The position numbers and the translations under genes are program-made. A stretch of 64,000 bases of DNA from Acanthosepion esculentum (Eukaryota; Mollusca; Cephalopoda; Sepiida; Sepiidae): assembly GCA_964036315.1 (NCBI GenBank), contig OZ038487.1:49578659-49642658 (forward strand), given 5' to 3'. Every line of letters starts with the position of its first letter. Positions within the stretch are counted from its first letter, which is position 1. Shown piece after piece: positions 21,097 to 32,799 of this stretch. Below the pieces are notes generated by a model. The model was not told the origin of the DNA and ran no database searches. It saw only the letters and a program-made list of their open reading frames with translations.

Positions 21097-21480
21097 TGGT
21101 TCATTTTCTATGGCTTATCAACCCTTTGTAGGGTTATTTAAAGCCAGAAAATATTTGTAGATTGCAAGTATTTTTTTCAAGATAATAATGATTTAGTGAT
21201 ATAAGTCTTTGTAATTAACCCATAGCTGGTGGAGAAGGGGTGGATTCATACCTTTCCCAAGAGATTCTGCACGTAAATGAATATAATAAACCCAACTGGA
21301 ATTGGAACTTGACTTTCTGATGAACAATTCCAAGCCATTACCCAATACACCACCTGCACATCCAAGCTTACAGCACCTGGTATTCCTAAGCAGTCACCCA
21401 TACTAACCAGGCTTTATATTGCTTAATTTCAAAGATCATATGGGAACTGTTGTTTCCACACTATATGGCTGTAAGCCATG
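21097..21480 (-). repeat. Full-length 5S-tRNA composite SINE (SINE-A), best copy
   Basis: Minus strand. The head (21480-21367) begins 'ggcttacagccatatagtg', has 'gaaattaagcaatataaagc', 'ctggttagtatgggtgactg' and ends 'aataccaggtgctgtaag', i.e. both ends of 5S rRNA are present. The junction 'cttggatgtgcaggtggtg' leads into a tRNA-related body (B-box-like 'aagttccaattcc'), then 'cagctatgggttaatt', 'attattatctt', and the 3' tail 'ggctttaaataacc', 'gggttgataagccatag'. Architecture: 5S + tRNA-like + body + LINE-like tail, comparable to AmnSINE1-type composites. Confidence 0.88.
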
Positions 21481-21489
21481 AAAATGATA

Positions 21490-23090
21490 AGGAATTAACT
21501 AGAAACATGATTTAAAAGGCAACAAAGTGAAGATAAAGATAAAACTGAAACAAAATTAATAAGTATACGAGAAGGGATTGAATGAAAGAAGAAAGAAATA
21601 TGTTGAAGAAAGAATCAGATTAGGAACTAACTGAAAAATTAAAGAATTAGATTAAGTTAAAAAACAAAAAAAAATAATCAAAAAGAAAGAAAGAAAATTA
21701 TGGCCAGAAAGAAAAGAAAAATTAAAGTGAAGTTCTCAAAGCATTTAACAAAAACTAATGTAGATGTTGATTTTGCTGACAATAATGATAAAAAGTGGCA
21801 TTTTAAATTATAGAATTGAAATAAATTTAAAAAACCATAAGACCATGAAAAAATAAGACCAATGAAAGCTAAAAAAAATATATCATAATTTCAGATTCTG
21901 TGTGCTGTATCAGGCTACAGCTATATCAGTTGATAGTGTTTTGATTTCTGTAGAATTTTTACAAGGTTCAAATGCTAGTTCAGACAGATTACCTTAAAGA
22001 GCTAAAGGACTCCAACTATCCTACTATTGACCAACAATAAAGAATAATACCATCATCATGATAAAGAATAAGACCATCATCATGATAAAGAATAAGACAA
22101 TAAAAGATAAGATGAGGATCATTATAAAAAAATCATGATAAAATGACGCTAAAAAATAAAATGATTATGATCATAATAAAAAATATGATAAACTGATGAC
22201 AATAAAGAATAATGATGTTAAAGAATAAAATTTACCAGTAAACTAATGCAAAAAAAAGCCAAATAGAATGATGGAGAAAGAAAAATGAAAAAAAAATGAA
22301 GAAGAAACTTTAAAAGAGGTAAAAAAAGGAAGAGAAAGATCATCATCATCATCAAGAATTAGAATTTATCTGTTCAAATGATTTTAGAATGGACCTGAAG
22401 AAATTTGAAACCTGAGTAACTTTGAAGAATACTTGAAGCTATTAGCATAGATTCATACAGAAAAAATCTGATATGGTAATGGTAATGCTAGTGGTGTTGG
22501 TAGAGATGGCAATGATGAGGTTTGGTTGGGTCGGTGGGCTGGTGATACTGTTAGATGAACATTCTTCTACATATTATGAAACTCAAATAAAACTATCACT
22601 CCCCACCTTACCCTTTACATTATGACAAGTGCTACTTTGAATGTTGCTACTACTACTACTATTATTATTATTATAATAGTCATTAGTAGTACCTTTGCTA
22701 TTGTCTGTTACCTGTATGTTTTCTATTATTAGGTGGGAAGCACAAAGTATAAATTTAACTAACTTCATATGATCTCTTTTCTTTGTTTAGTTAGAGAGAA
22801 AGGTATGTTTTCATAAAACACTATTACCTATATACATATTTGCTTGCTCTACCATAAAGTAGCATTTAAATAGGCATCTATATAAGCCATTTTACACATA
22901 CACACATACAGATATGTACACACACACACTGGTGTACCATACATGATTGCTGGTAGGATGAAATTATTTCTTTCAATACTTTATCCTTCTAGCATTTGGT
23001 ATGGTACACTGTCACATTCCATGTCACTTTATCTAAATTATATAAATATTCTCAGTGAAATGTTTATTGGTATAAAATAGTATATATACA
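21490..23090. other. No gene seen; A-rich with minisatellite
   Basis: A-rich DNA. 22034-22100 holds 2-3 copies of a 24-bp unit ('aagaccatcatcatgataaa'). 22646-22675 is a (CTA)n/(TTA)n microsatellite; (CA)n occurs at 22900-22930. Confidence 0.6.
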
Positions 23091-23097
23091 GTACTGG

Positions 23098-23350
23098 ATG
23101 TGTGGTGTGGTGTAATAGATAATGGCTTGGAATGAGAAATTGGAGAGCCAAGTTCAAATTCCAGTTGTGTTTGTTACTTTCACTTATATGTAAATACCCT
23201 TGGAAAAGGTATGAATCCATCCCTTCTCTCCAGCTATGGGTTTAATAGCAAGACAGACTGGGTGCTATTGTCTTGGTTGGCAACCAGTCTACTGCAGAAA
23301 TAAATGGCTATCTACTGCAGGAAAATATTCTTCCTAGTTAGTCATGAATC
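23098..23350 (+). repeat. SINE-D copy, plus strand
   Basis: Begins 'tgtgtggtgtggtgtaatag', tRNA-like with 'caagttcaaattccagttg' as B-box region. The body has 'gaatccatcccttctctcc' and 'gacagactgg', 'aaccagtctactgcag', and the 3' end 'tagtcatgaatc'. A clear reference copy. Confidence 0.8.
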
Positions 23351-23359
23351 AAGAGGTAT

Positions 23360-23840
23360 TTTCAGCAAAGCATGCATCATATATGGCACTTAACAGACTG
23401 TATAGTAATTTCTTGATTATCCATACCTCAGTTTTCAGGAATTCGATAACCCGGGTGTGAAATGAAGAGAAGAATTGAAATCATCCGAACATTGTCCAAA
23501 CTAAACCCATTCAAAAATGTCATCTCAGACAAGTGTTTTGAACATTTGGGAAACAATACTTAACATTTGAATAGAATCAGTTGAATTAATTTTTGTTAAT
23601 TTCCTCATTTTTTATACAAAGAAAATACATTTGAATTATCATAGTTTCATCATATCAAAGATTATGGTTTCCACAATTCTCAAATGCATTTTTTTCATAA
23701 AAATAAACTGGATAAAACTCTGAACAAAGCATTTGAAAATGTTATTTGATAATATAAATATTAAATTTCTTTCAGTATCATATGTGTGTATGAAAATATA
23801 AGCATATGAAAATATGTATGTTTGATTCATTTTTATACTA
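23360..23840. other. No gene seen
   Basis: AT-rich unique DNA; one 69-codon minus frame without features. Confidence 0.4.
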
Positions 23841-23844
23841 AAGT

Positions 23845-24610
23845 TCACCTAATACAAGGCTCAAGAGCCACTCGTGTTAGAGGGTTATTGAATGAGGTGT
23901 GTTATATGAATGTAAAAGGAGACAGAAGGAAGTGAGAATAAGGAAGATAAACAGCAGAGTTGACACTTGACAAGAAAAGGTTAAGATTGTAGTGTTCAGA
24001 GAAGCATCCATGTTGGATTTTGTCCCACAAAGTAGCAGTTTTCAAGAAAAAGCTGTCTGATTGGAACTTCCCCCTTATAAATGAAAGGCAGTAAATGTTG
24101 GTGATTCAGTTCCACGCACATAGCATGTCGAGTCCTAACTATAAAGCTCTGAATGTAGACCTAAATAGTGGAAGTCATGTGAACATTTGCCTAGCAATAT
24201 GGTAGCAATAGGCTTGTAACATTGTGTCTTTGGGAAAGTGGCAATAGAGAAGAAAATATGTCATCAACTGCAAAATGATGCCAATGATTTTGAACTATCA
24301 AAGCTTGACAGTGAGAATTTGTCAGCTCAAGTTCAGGAAGAAATATTCATTTTTGGCCTAATATGACTCTTGTAAAGATCAAGCATAGCACGAGTCAGGT
24401 ACATTCTGGAGTGGTACAAGGAATCTGTCATTTTACCAGCATCTTTAGTCATGGATCATATAGATGAGTTCTACTTGAGGTCTAGAGTAAACTTGAGTCT
24501 CAACAGACATTAAAAGCATGAGGCCTCATTGAGAGTGCAACTATTTCTTACGACAGGAGAAAATTTAGTATCCAATTGGTGATGATGAAATGTTACTACT
24601 ATTTTTAGTC
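23845..24610 (-). pseudogene. LINE family 2, 3' region
   Basis: Minus strand, collinear with 2840-3600 for about 750 bp ('gactcttgtaaagatcaagc', 'gagtcaggtac', 'ggaatctgtcattttaccagc'). Begins at the family terminus 'acctaatacaaggctcaaga'. No usable frame. Confidence 0.7.
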
Positions 24611-24619
24611 CACCAAACT

Positions 24620-25475
24620 GACGAGCATCCTTTTTATTTTAAAGACCACTATGAAATTCTCTGTGAAAATGTGAAAAAGAAAAACCTGTCATTGAAATAG
24701 TGACATAAATTAAGAAGCTATGAAATAAAAACTTATCACAGAAGATAAAGAATTGTATCTTTATAAAGAGAAATGATGAAATGCTATTGACATACTAAAT
24801 TCTTTATTTTATTGTTGACCTCGTGGGATCACTCACCAGCAGAAATAGTCTTGCATTCACAGAAATAACACTAAAAGCATGTTACATTGTAAATTAATAT
24901 CATGCAATTTATTTTTGTGTACTGATGTGTGTGTGTAGTTTAGCTACAAGTATTTTAAGGTTGCATGCAATAAAAGGAAGAAGTCATTTCATATTATAAC
25001 AAGCAAATGTCCTGAGGAGAGGATATGGACATTTTGACTTTTCAATGGTTGGTGTCGGAGACAACTGAATTCAATGTCTTTTGGCACAAATTCTGTTTTC
25101 AGGCAGGGAATGTATCTGTTGCATGCTGGGAGAACTTATTTTTCTTTTTGATCTTATTTATTTTAAACAAAGTTTTAATGTTATTTGTTTTGTTTTATTT
25201 TATTTATAATATTATTATTATTATTATTATAATATTTTTATTTAGTAGTAATAATAATGTCCTTACAAACTTTAAGGGCATTTCACAATTTCAACCTATT
25301 TTTAAAGTGTAAACTCAGGAGGTTTAGTATACCTATAAATCTTTTGGATTGCTTCTAGAGGTACTAAAGATTACACTGGATACTGAAAAATACCCATCAT
25401 GATCCACAATAAATAAAAATTGAAAAATAATTATTCTGATATTTTATGTAATTTTTTAAAAAATTACTTCACTCC
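24620..25475. other. No gene seen; (TTA)n
   Basis: (TTA)n at about 25208-25232. The 95-codon frame at 25025-25312 runs through it and has no recognisable domain. Confidence 0.45.
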
Positions 25476-25479
25476 AAGC

Positions 25480-26240
25480 ATGACAATAAAGCCACTAAGA
25501 CAAGGTGTTACTGAATAGGAAAGAATATCAGAAAAAGAAAAATATCATTAAGGGGAGAGAACAATAAAAGAATTAAGGAAGAAAGGATTTGAGACAGAAA
25601 ATAACAGTAGGCATTGTATATAATTTTTGAAAACCAAAGTTGACTGAAAAACAAAAACCAGTTCTGCAAGTGAGAAGTGTAAGAAACTTATGGTTACATC
25701 TGGCCATTTCAGCTGTAAAATGATGAGACCTAACTGCCAATCTAGTTCTTCACTTGAAATTCATAATATGAGATACCAAAGAGAAAGTCTTATCAGAAAA
25801 ATTGCCATGAAAATATTTATAGAAAAGTCAAAGGGAAGGTACATTATAGAATTGGGAAAGTGATTGAAGCCAAGATACCAAGACAGGACTGATAAAATTG
25901 CAGGTTTTACTTTGGATTTTATCAAGAATCTCTCAATACATAGAAGAACCACTGGACCAGATACTGCAACAATATTCAATACATGGTAGAATGTGCAAGA
26001 TAGATTGTGGCAATGAAAATTGTCAAGCACCACACAGTGAATCAACTTTCTTAGCAGCAGATCTAACTTCATGTCAATGGAAAAAAATGAGCCTGTGAAT
26101 GTGCAATGTGTCCCTCTCCTGGAGATTAGCATCAGCCATGCTGATGGAATGCACAAAAGGTTCTCTAAGATGATTTCATCCCATACAAGGTGATAAAAGC
26201 CACAAAGATGCAAAGGTTATGCAGAGAAACAAGAGTCGAG
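25480..26240 (-). pseudogene. LINE family 3, 3' region
   Basis: Minus strand. 26213-25761 is open for 150 codons and reads 'LDNFHCHNLSCTFYHVLNIV', 'VSGPVVLLCIERFLIKSKVK' and 'SVLSWYLGFNHFPNS', homologous to the region upstream of the block in 60129-60563 ('SGLVLLYIKKLLIKSKEEST', 'MLLILTWYLGF'). Further down, shifted frames carry 'ELDWQLG' and 'LQLKWPDVT'. The 3' tail is near 25480. Confidence 0.75.
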
Positions 26241-26394
26241 GCAATAAATGAATGGGCTTTTACTGACAAAGCAGAAATTTCTTAAGAGTTATAGAAATGA
26301 GGTCAATAAACCTCACATTTTGATTACAATATTCCACTGTACATTGTTATGAATTATCTTGTAACAGTAATTGGATAAAACAGAAACATCTTTT

Positions 26395-26640
26395 ATGTGC
26401 CATGTCTCTTCAAGATGTTGGCAATTATGGCTATTCACAATTTCCTTTCCTTTGTAGCTCTTAATAAATTCTGTCTTTTTGTTATCACTCCTAAACCCTG
26501 TTCTGCCATCCATTTACTCATGCTCACTAGGAAGGTTATGTATTGCTTTCCTCTGTTCTGTGTGTATCAAATTTTCCAAGAGCTCTTTCCTCATTTGGTA
26601 AAACTCTTTTTTGATTTTATAGCACCAGTTTATAAAGCCT
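26395..26640 (-). pseudogene. RTE-type LINE, C-terminal end
   Basis: Minus strand: degenerate 'WMAEQGLGVITKRQNL', 'RATKERKL' and 'IANILKRHGT'. Starts at the family end 'gtgccatgtctcttcaagat'. Confidence 0.65.
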
Positions 26641-26649
26641 GGTGAAGAA

Positions 26650-28370
26650 CAATAAGTTACATTATTTTGAAACCATTTTTAATAATTAAACCTGCGAAAA
26701 CAACTGTATAAACAGATGATAGACCAGATCTGAATAAGATGTAATCTATAGGACAATAAAGTGTGGCTTTCAAAATAATTTTTTTTGTGTTTATTAGAAT
26801 AAATTTGTTGACTGATCATGTAAAAAAAACAATAAAAAAAACTATTTCTACAATTAATGTTGAGTTATAAATTTTTTAACATCTTAAAATTTCATGTGTG
26901 GTTTATCACACTTGTCTTTGCTAAAAAAAAAAAATGTTGCTAGGAAGAACTCCTTAAACCTATAAAAAGCCACTTTTACAGCTTTTTAGCCCCGGCTTTC
27001 AGATGTAGTTGCATGTGGGTAAATTTCCCCCCTGTGGGGTATGTTCATTTTCATGGTTTTATGTCTTGACTTTTTGTACTCTCTCGCACACACTTGTTAT
27101 GCACTTACACACAAACCAGCACATTTTTTATTATAGCAAGTCTCATGCTTTTTTCTTTGCTTTTGTCACATGTAATTCCTTTTGCAAATACATGCATTGT
27201 TGTTTGTTTTATATTTATTGTTTTTGTGTCACTCATTTTTTACCTGGACTCACATTAAGTCTGCCAGTATTTGTTTGCAGGATAAATTTACCAGGAACCT
27301 GTAAATATTTACCATCCAAAGTGTTGATTCCCGCAACATAATGGTGACTAATATTTACTCAAACATACTAACATCACGCAACAAAAGGTCTAAAAATAAA
27401 AAAACCTAACCAGGATTCAAATCTAAGGATGTATGTGCCAATACATCAAGTACTAAATGTAAACCTTTCTTATCCAAAAATAAAAAAAATAAACAAAAAT
27501 GGTTGACATTTGTTTAACCATTACCAAAAACAATGCAAAATTTTTATTGCCATATTTCTTTTGGGATGCATTTATGCATTTTTTTCATTCAGTAATTTAC
27601 TCTAAAAATGTACTCTTACTGCCCATAGCTAATTTTCTGCAAGCAATGTGGTCCTTCACTTATTTTTAATTGTGCAGGTCTGGTTTAGATATTTCAAATG
27701 TTGTACATTACATGTATATCAGAGTCTAGATTTAACAAGGTTATTTAAGAACATGACTAGTTTTTGGTTTTGTAACATCTTACAGAGCTGAAGAAAAAGG
27801 AATTGTCATTTTTCTAAAGTATAAGATATATAAAGATCAAACTGGGATTGATTTCTCTACCTAATAAGCTGATTACATTCAATCTAAATGTTTGCAATGA
27901 AAATAAATTTGTACTTATTTAGAAGTTCAGCTGAAAAGAGACCAAATCTTTTGTCATGAGAGTACTGGCCCTGATTAGTCTCTGTAGAAACTGTCACAAC
28001 TTACTGGATTAGAAGGTAAAACTTGTAATAACTAAAATATGAAAGAGGATTGCTTTATTGGGAAGCAAATAGGTTAGTAAATAGCATCAAGTATCAATTC
28101 AATAGCTTCTGGGAAATTTTGTTTGCTGTTGAGTATTATAAATATGATGACAAAACTTGTTTCATACAATATAGTCCTGTTCTTAGTTTCTCTTTAAATA
28201 TGACTTTGTATATTATTTCTCTTTGATATTTATATTTCTGAAAAACATTTGTGAGGTTACTAAATGCTACTGAACTGGATTCCTCCATCTGGCTTTTCTG
28301 GTGAAGAGGATGACTTGACACCAAGCATGATTAAAAACAAGGTGGATGAACCTCATGGTAACGGGGTAGG
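26650..28370. other. No gene seen
   Basis: The 110-codon frame at 27009-27341 is Cys/Phe-rich without domain or splice context. A weak tRNA-like B-box ('gatttgaatcc', minus) lies near 27415-27430. No repeat family assigned. Confidence 0.4.
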
Positions 28371-28377
28371 ACATATA

Positions 28378-28580
28378 CAGGGTGTCCCTGAAGTCTGGAC
28401 ACACAGGTGAAAATGCATATTTTCAAGAAATTAAATTTTCAATATTTTATTGAATTGGCATATTAAAAAAAATAATATCTTCAATATAATTTGTGATGCA
28501 AAGATTGATGCATTTTGAAAGATTCACATGAACTCGACGCACAGTGCCATCAGAAAATACCTCCTGCAACCACTATAAAT
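28378..28580. mobile_element. Tc1/mariner-type terminal remnant
   Basis: Starts 'acagggtgtccctgaagtc' after TA, a terminal motif common among Tc1/mariner elements. The following ~200 bp lacks a partner end nearby, so this is a one-ended relic. Confidence 0.45.
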
Positions 28581-28807
28581 TGTCCTCTATAATAAATCAT
28601 GTAAACATACATATATATTTCTCTCTTTTTCTAAGCTATGTTACACCTAATTTTGTATATAAATATATATAAAATCCATGTCCCCTACTTGTGCGGCATA
28701 GTGGATAGTAGCTTGGAATGATTTGTTTGTTTGTTTGTTTGGGGTTTTATGGCATATCAACCACTATTGGTTATTTAATGCCAGATCCAGTATTTACTAG
28801 ACATATC

Positions 28808-28996
28808 AAAAACGTATAGCTGGTAACATCATTGTTTCAAACAAATGTATAGCTGGCAACATCATTGTTTCAAAAACGTATAGCTGGCAACATCATTGTT
28901 TCAAAAAATGTATCCCTGGCAACATCATCGTTTCAAAAACGTATACCTGGCAACATCATCGTTTCAAAAACATATAGCTGGCAACATCATTGTTTC
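28808..28996. repeat. 31-32-bp minisatellite inside SINE-C
   Basis: About six units differing at a few sites ('atagctgg', 'atccctgg', 'atacctgg'). Other SINE-C copies have one to three loosely related units here ('tgtattgctggtaatttt'). Confidence 0.9.
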
Positions 28997-29150
28997 CCAT
29001 CACATTTTAGGGGTAAGGTGTTAGTATATTTAGTGTAGGGTTTGGGAGGGAAAGTTAATTGTAAGTTGTAGTTGTTTTGGGATGGGTTAGATGTGATGGG
29101 GCATGACATGACCAGCCGATTGATCGGATCGACGGCCTTTTGGTTGGAAC

Positions 29151-29240
29151 GTAGTTTATCGTCATACCCAGGACGCGGATGTAGTTTATCTTCATACCCA
29201 GGACGTGGATGTAGTTTATCGTCATACCCAGGACGTGGAC
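29151..29240. repeat. 30-bp head array of SINE-C
   Basis: Three near-identical units; two more lie at 29383-29440. Frames translate to the repeat 'SLSSYPGRGC', a by-product of a 30-bp period. Confidence 0.92.
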
Positions 29241-29919
29241 ACACCTTGGGATTTCACTATTTTCCCATAGCTGGGACCCTAACAGGTGCTACCACCCTGG
29301 GTCAGGGTGGACCTGGGAACATCAGCAATTAAGAGGTGGTTCACGCTCCTCAAAACCTCCTGATCAGAGGCCTTGCTGTTGGATGTAGTTTATCGTCTTA
29401 CCCAGGACTCGGATGCAGTTTAACGTCATACCCAGGACGGAGCTTGGAATGAGAATTTGGATAGGAGAGTTCAAATTCTAGTCGAGTTTGTTACATTCAA
29501 ACATAAATACTCTTGGGAAAGGTATGAATCCAGAGCTCCCCTCCACCTATAGGTTAGATAGCAGGGGAGACTGGGCTCTCTGGCTATCGTTGACAATCAA
29601 TCGAGGAAACGACAACTATGAATTCAAAATCATAAGTGACCTCGAGGCTGTGAAAACTTAAGCAAAATCTCTATTAGGTTTTGACCAAAATGCTTTTTCA
29701 AAAACAACATATTGAACAAAGAGCTTTGCAAGGAACCGTGTAATGGTTTATGCAGCTATTGCATTTTTTAAAAAAAAAATACTGAATTCACTTATTTTTA
29801 TATTGTTGAAATATTCTATTGTATGCCATTACAACTGATAACCCTCTTTCTGTTGAAACATATTTACAAATAGAATATATTTTAATAATGTTAATGATTA
29901 ATTTCTTTGGTTTGCAGGG

Positions 29920-30228
29920 ATGTACAGGTGGTTAATGAATAATGGTTTGGAATGAGAAATCACATAGCTAAGTTCAAATTCTAGTCAAGTTCATTGCATT
30001 CACTTATGCACAAATACCCTTGGGAAACATATGAATCCATCTGTTCTTCTCCCAGCTATGGGTTAAATAGTTGAAATTGTATCTGAAAAAAAGAACCATT
30101 GTTATCTCCAAAAAATTGTTAATGCAATATTCACTCACAAAAAACTTTTAATAATCTAAAATATGTTTATATGTCAACCATAAAGGGTTGATAAACCATA
30201 AAAAACTCTATCAATCAACTTTTGTCTT
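29920..30228 (+). repeat. SINE-A body without 5S head
   Basis: Begins 'tgtacaggtggttaatgaat', a tRNA-like head with 'aagttcaaattctagtcaag', and the tail 'gggttgataaaccataaaaa'. No 5S part precedes it, so either 5' truncation or a tRNA-only subfamily. Confidence 0.7.
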
Positions 30229-30229
30229 C

Positions 30230-31170
30230 ACTATTTTCAATTATTTTTCTATTAGTTCTTCATAAAATTAATGCTTACTTCTTACTGCATCCGTAAAAAT
30301 GAAATATGGAAGATTGTATTTGTAATAAATATGGTTGAATAGACCATCAGATGAACAGCTGTGCAGTTTTGTAAAGACTAAAGGAAGCACTAAAGTCTTT
30401 CCTGTAAGAAGTAAACTGAAGTAATGATTAACAAAGGAGAAGTGATCCAGTGTAACTAAGAAACTTCTGCTTCTTAGCTTACTCCCTTCATTTTAAGTAT
30501 TTTTTCTTTTTTTCATCTAATCTAGAATTCCTTCTCTTTCTCGAATTACTTCAATATCTATCATGTCAGTTTCAGAGTAAATTATTTTTGTCATGGTTAC
30601 CTGCAGGTGCAAGATCAGTTAGGTGATACTTTTTTTTTCTTTTTCAGTGAAAAAATTCAATAATGTTTTATCATCTAATGAGTAAACATTTGCAAATATA
30701 AATGTCAGTTTTATGGTTGATTAAGGCTCTCATTCATTCACTGTCATTTTATAGCTAAAAATTAAAAGAAAAAACAATTACATCTATTCAAGCATACTGC
30801 AGAAAATACAGTGTATAAATATTCGTGTTTGTATTTATACTTAGCAGACTCATCTAACATTGACTTTAGAGATAATGAGTACTCACAGGAGTACAAGCCT
30901 ACTATCAATGCTTGGGGTTGATGTCTGTAAAAACTTCTATGTACTATAATATTTCCCCGCCATATAAAAAGTGCTTTGCTTCTCCAAAATAATCACCTTG
31001 AAAATAATGTTATGTCTTATATTCTAGGTTTGGAATTTTGACATACTATTCTACTAATGAAAAGAAACATGATTAAAATTATTACTACAAATTAAAGTCA
31101 AAAGAAAAAAATATAATTATACACGTTTCATTTTTTTCCTTAAATAAGAAGGCAAATCTTATATAGTTGG
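30230..31170. other. No gene seen
   Basis: AT-rich; no motif, repeat or RNA recognised. Confidence 0.45.
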
Positions 31171-31171
31171 G

Positions 31172-31174
31172 AAT

Positions 31175-31223
<49 letters not shown>
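31172..31223. repeat. (CA)/(TA)n microsatellite
   Basis: (CA)n at about 31167-31183, then a long TA array that ends where the palindrome begins. Confidence 0.97.
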
Positions 31224-31226
<3 letters not shown>

Positions 31227-31391
31227 TTTATTTAAATATTATGACATAAATATGTTATAAAATCCCTACAAAAATAGCCATTTCGTTTTGACACTTCCAC
31301 GTCTTTTCGAAAAGACACGGAAGTGTCGAAACGAAATGGCTATTTTTGTAGTGATTTTATAACATATTTATGTTATATTTAAATAAATGAT
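31224..31391. repeat. Loopless ~165-bp palindrome
   Basis: The arms meet at 'gtcttttcgaaaagac' (31301-31316), with no spacer. The arms contain 'aaaatagccatttcg' and its complement, and match with only a few differences over about 80 bp. After the right arm comes 'gtattgagcactcttta', shared with the sequence following the 36656-36759 hairpin. Confidence 0.93.
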
Positions 31392-31499
31392 TATACCTGC
31401 TCTACTTTGTATTGAGCACTCTTTAAAGAATAATAATTGTTGGTTATTGGAACTTACTCTGTATATACCAATCCCACACTTGTGTGTATATATATATAT

Positions 31500-31705
31500 A
31501 TATTTTTGTCATCCACAGACAGACTGTTTCGCTATTTCACAGCTCATCAGTGTGGCTAGACGTCCGGTTGCCTCTAGCTACGATCGAAACCCGACTGAAT
31601 TTGCGTCAGTCGGAACCTCTACCCGCTAAGCCATCAGCGTACGGTACGGAATGGAGGTGAATTTTAGGGTGTTTATTTTTAGATTCGGATAAACACACAG
31701 TGACA
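31500..31705 (-). repeat. tRNA-derived SINE-E
   Basis: Minus strand: A-box-like 'tggcttagcgggtagagg' and B-box-like 'gggtttcgatcg' spaced as in a tRNA, then 'gatgagctgtgaaatagcga' and 'aacagtctgtctgtggatga', ending in TA-rich sequence. A decayed relative lies at 56971-57085 and part of its 5' flank recurs at 1-58. Confidence 0.7.
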
Positions 31706-31709
31706 TACA

Positions 31710-32755
31710 CAAAAGGAAAAACCAACAGTATATTTTTCATTTTTTTTTTTATCTGTACCCATTTCTTTAGAAAATGATGTACATCCATATTTATGATTAT
31801 TAATGCAATATTTTGCTAAAGATGCTAATCTTACAATTTAACAATGCAATAAGGGAATTTCCATCAGTATTTTATAATCATGGAACTTGCACTTACTTAT
31901 TCATTAAAAAACTGAAATAGGTATAGGAATTAAATTCTATATATATTTTTCAACCAATAAAATCCTATCAAACGGTTTGTTTGATAAACAATAATTTCTA
32001 GGGCCAAAATACTGCCAAAATACTCATGGATATAGTTGTAAAACTACCACATGTGATTTTTGAACCATTTAAAAAATAGCAATAATAACTCCTTTCATCA
32101 CTCCTGCAAATTCGAGAAAAACATTTTCATGAGCCAGTGTGAAAACTATTTTCTAACTAATGAAAACCTTGTATTCAAAAAGTTCACATCTCTATATGAA
32201 ATTAGATTTTGGATCTCCTTTATGGATATAAATATAGAAGTATACTGCTTCTTGAGGTTCAAAACAATTTTGGAGGCCTGTTTGATCTACATGTGCATGC
32301 ATACATACATACATACATACATACACACTCATGAACACAATGGAACGGAATGACTGCCAAAAGCCACCAACTCAGGCCTTGTCCACACATTGACAGAAAT
32401 ATTAGTCTGTCATAAAGTAAATCTGTCCACACATCTCAAACCAAAGAATATTTAATTACTTTATAGAAAAAACTTCACTGCAAGGAGAATTGAATATTAT
32501 ATTGTCATTGTATATTTCTGAAAAGAATATATAAATGTTATTTCAGCTGACATTCTGCTTCTATTTTTCCTTCAGAGAATAACCTTATTATGTTTCATTT
32601 AAAATATGTGTTGTTGTTGTTGTTGTTAAATGTTTGGAATCCCAACACTCATATAGCAACAAAAACCTGGGTAAATGGATCCCAACATAGGAAAACCATG
32701 AAATATTCACATGTACTACTAACTTTTATAAAGAGGATCAAAATAAAGTTTAAAT
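31710..32755. other. No gene seen; two short microsatellites
   Basis: (CATA)n at about 32297-32325 and (TTG)n at 32611-32628. The 97-codon frame at 32060-32353 has no domain. Confidence 0.5.
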
Positions 32756-32757
32756 GA

Positions 32758-32792
32758 TTTATTGGGTTGGCCAAAAAGTTTGCTTTATTAAG
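32758..32792 (+). mobile_element. mariner terminal-repeat remnant
   Basis: 'tattgggttggccaaaaagt' resembles the widespread mariner terminal sequence TTGGGTTGGCCAAAAAGT. No transposase or partner end is found nearby. A weaker 'gaggtggccaaaaagttttc' sits at 49245-49264. Confidence 0.5.
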
Positions 32793-32799
32793 TAAATTT

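Larger units (their letters stand above)
28722..29440 (-). mobile_element. Expanded SINE-C with 12-bp target duplication and two internal arrays
   Basis: The flanks 28710-28721 and 29441-29452 are both 'agcttggaatga'. The element is 719 bp, nearly twice the 389-bp copy at 4456. The extra length comes from an internal minisatellite of about six 31-32-bp units (28808-28996, 'gtatagctggcaacatcat') and three 30-bp head units (29151-29240, 'gtagtttatcgtcatacc'). The minus-strand tail at the left is (CAAA)n after 'ttgatatgccataaaacccc'. Confidence 0.9.
28688..29640 (+). repeat. SINE-D copy interrupted by SINE-C
   Basis: The head 'tgtgcggcatagtggatagt' (28690-28709) and the body 'gagaatttggataggagagt' onwards (29451-29640) are two halves of one SINE-D, separated by the SINE-C insertion at 28722-29440 with its target duplication 'agcttggaatga'. 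The right half shows 'gagttcaaattctagtcgag' as B-box region. Confidence 0.8.

Noticed and set aside
21367..21480. 5S rRNA gene on the minus strand
   Set aside because: Many substitutions in the internal promoter region and direct continuation into the SINE-A body; it is a SINE head, not a 5S gene.
27009..27341. 110-codon Cys/Phe-rich ORF as a secreted peptide gene
   Set aside because: No clear signal peptide with cleavage site, irregular Cys spacing, T-rich DNA explains the Phe content.
28808..28996. CRISPR-like array (31-32-bp period)
   Set aside because: No repeat/spacer alternation; the whole unit repeats. It is a minisatellite inside a retroposon in a eukaryotic genome.
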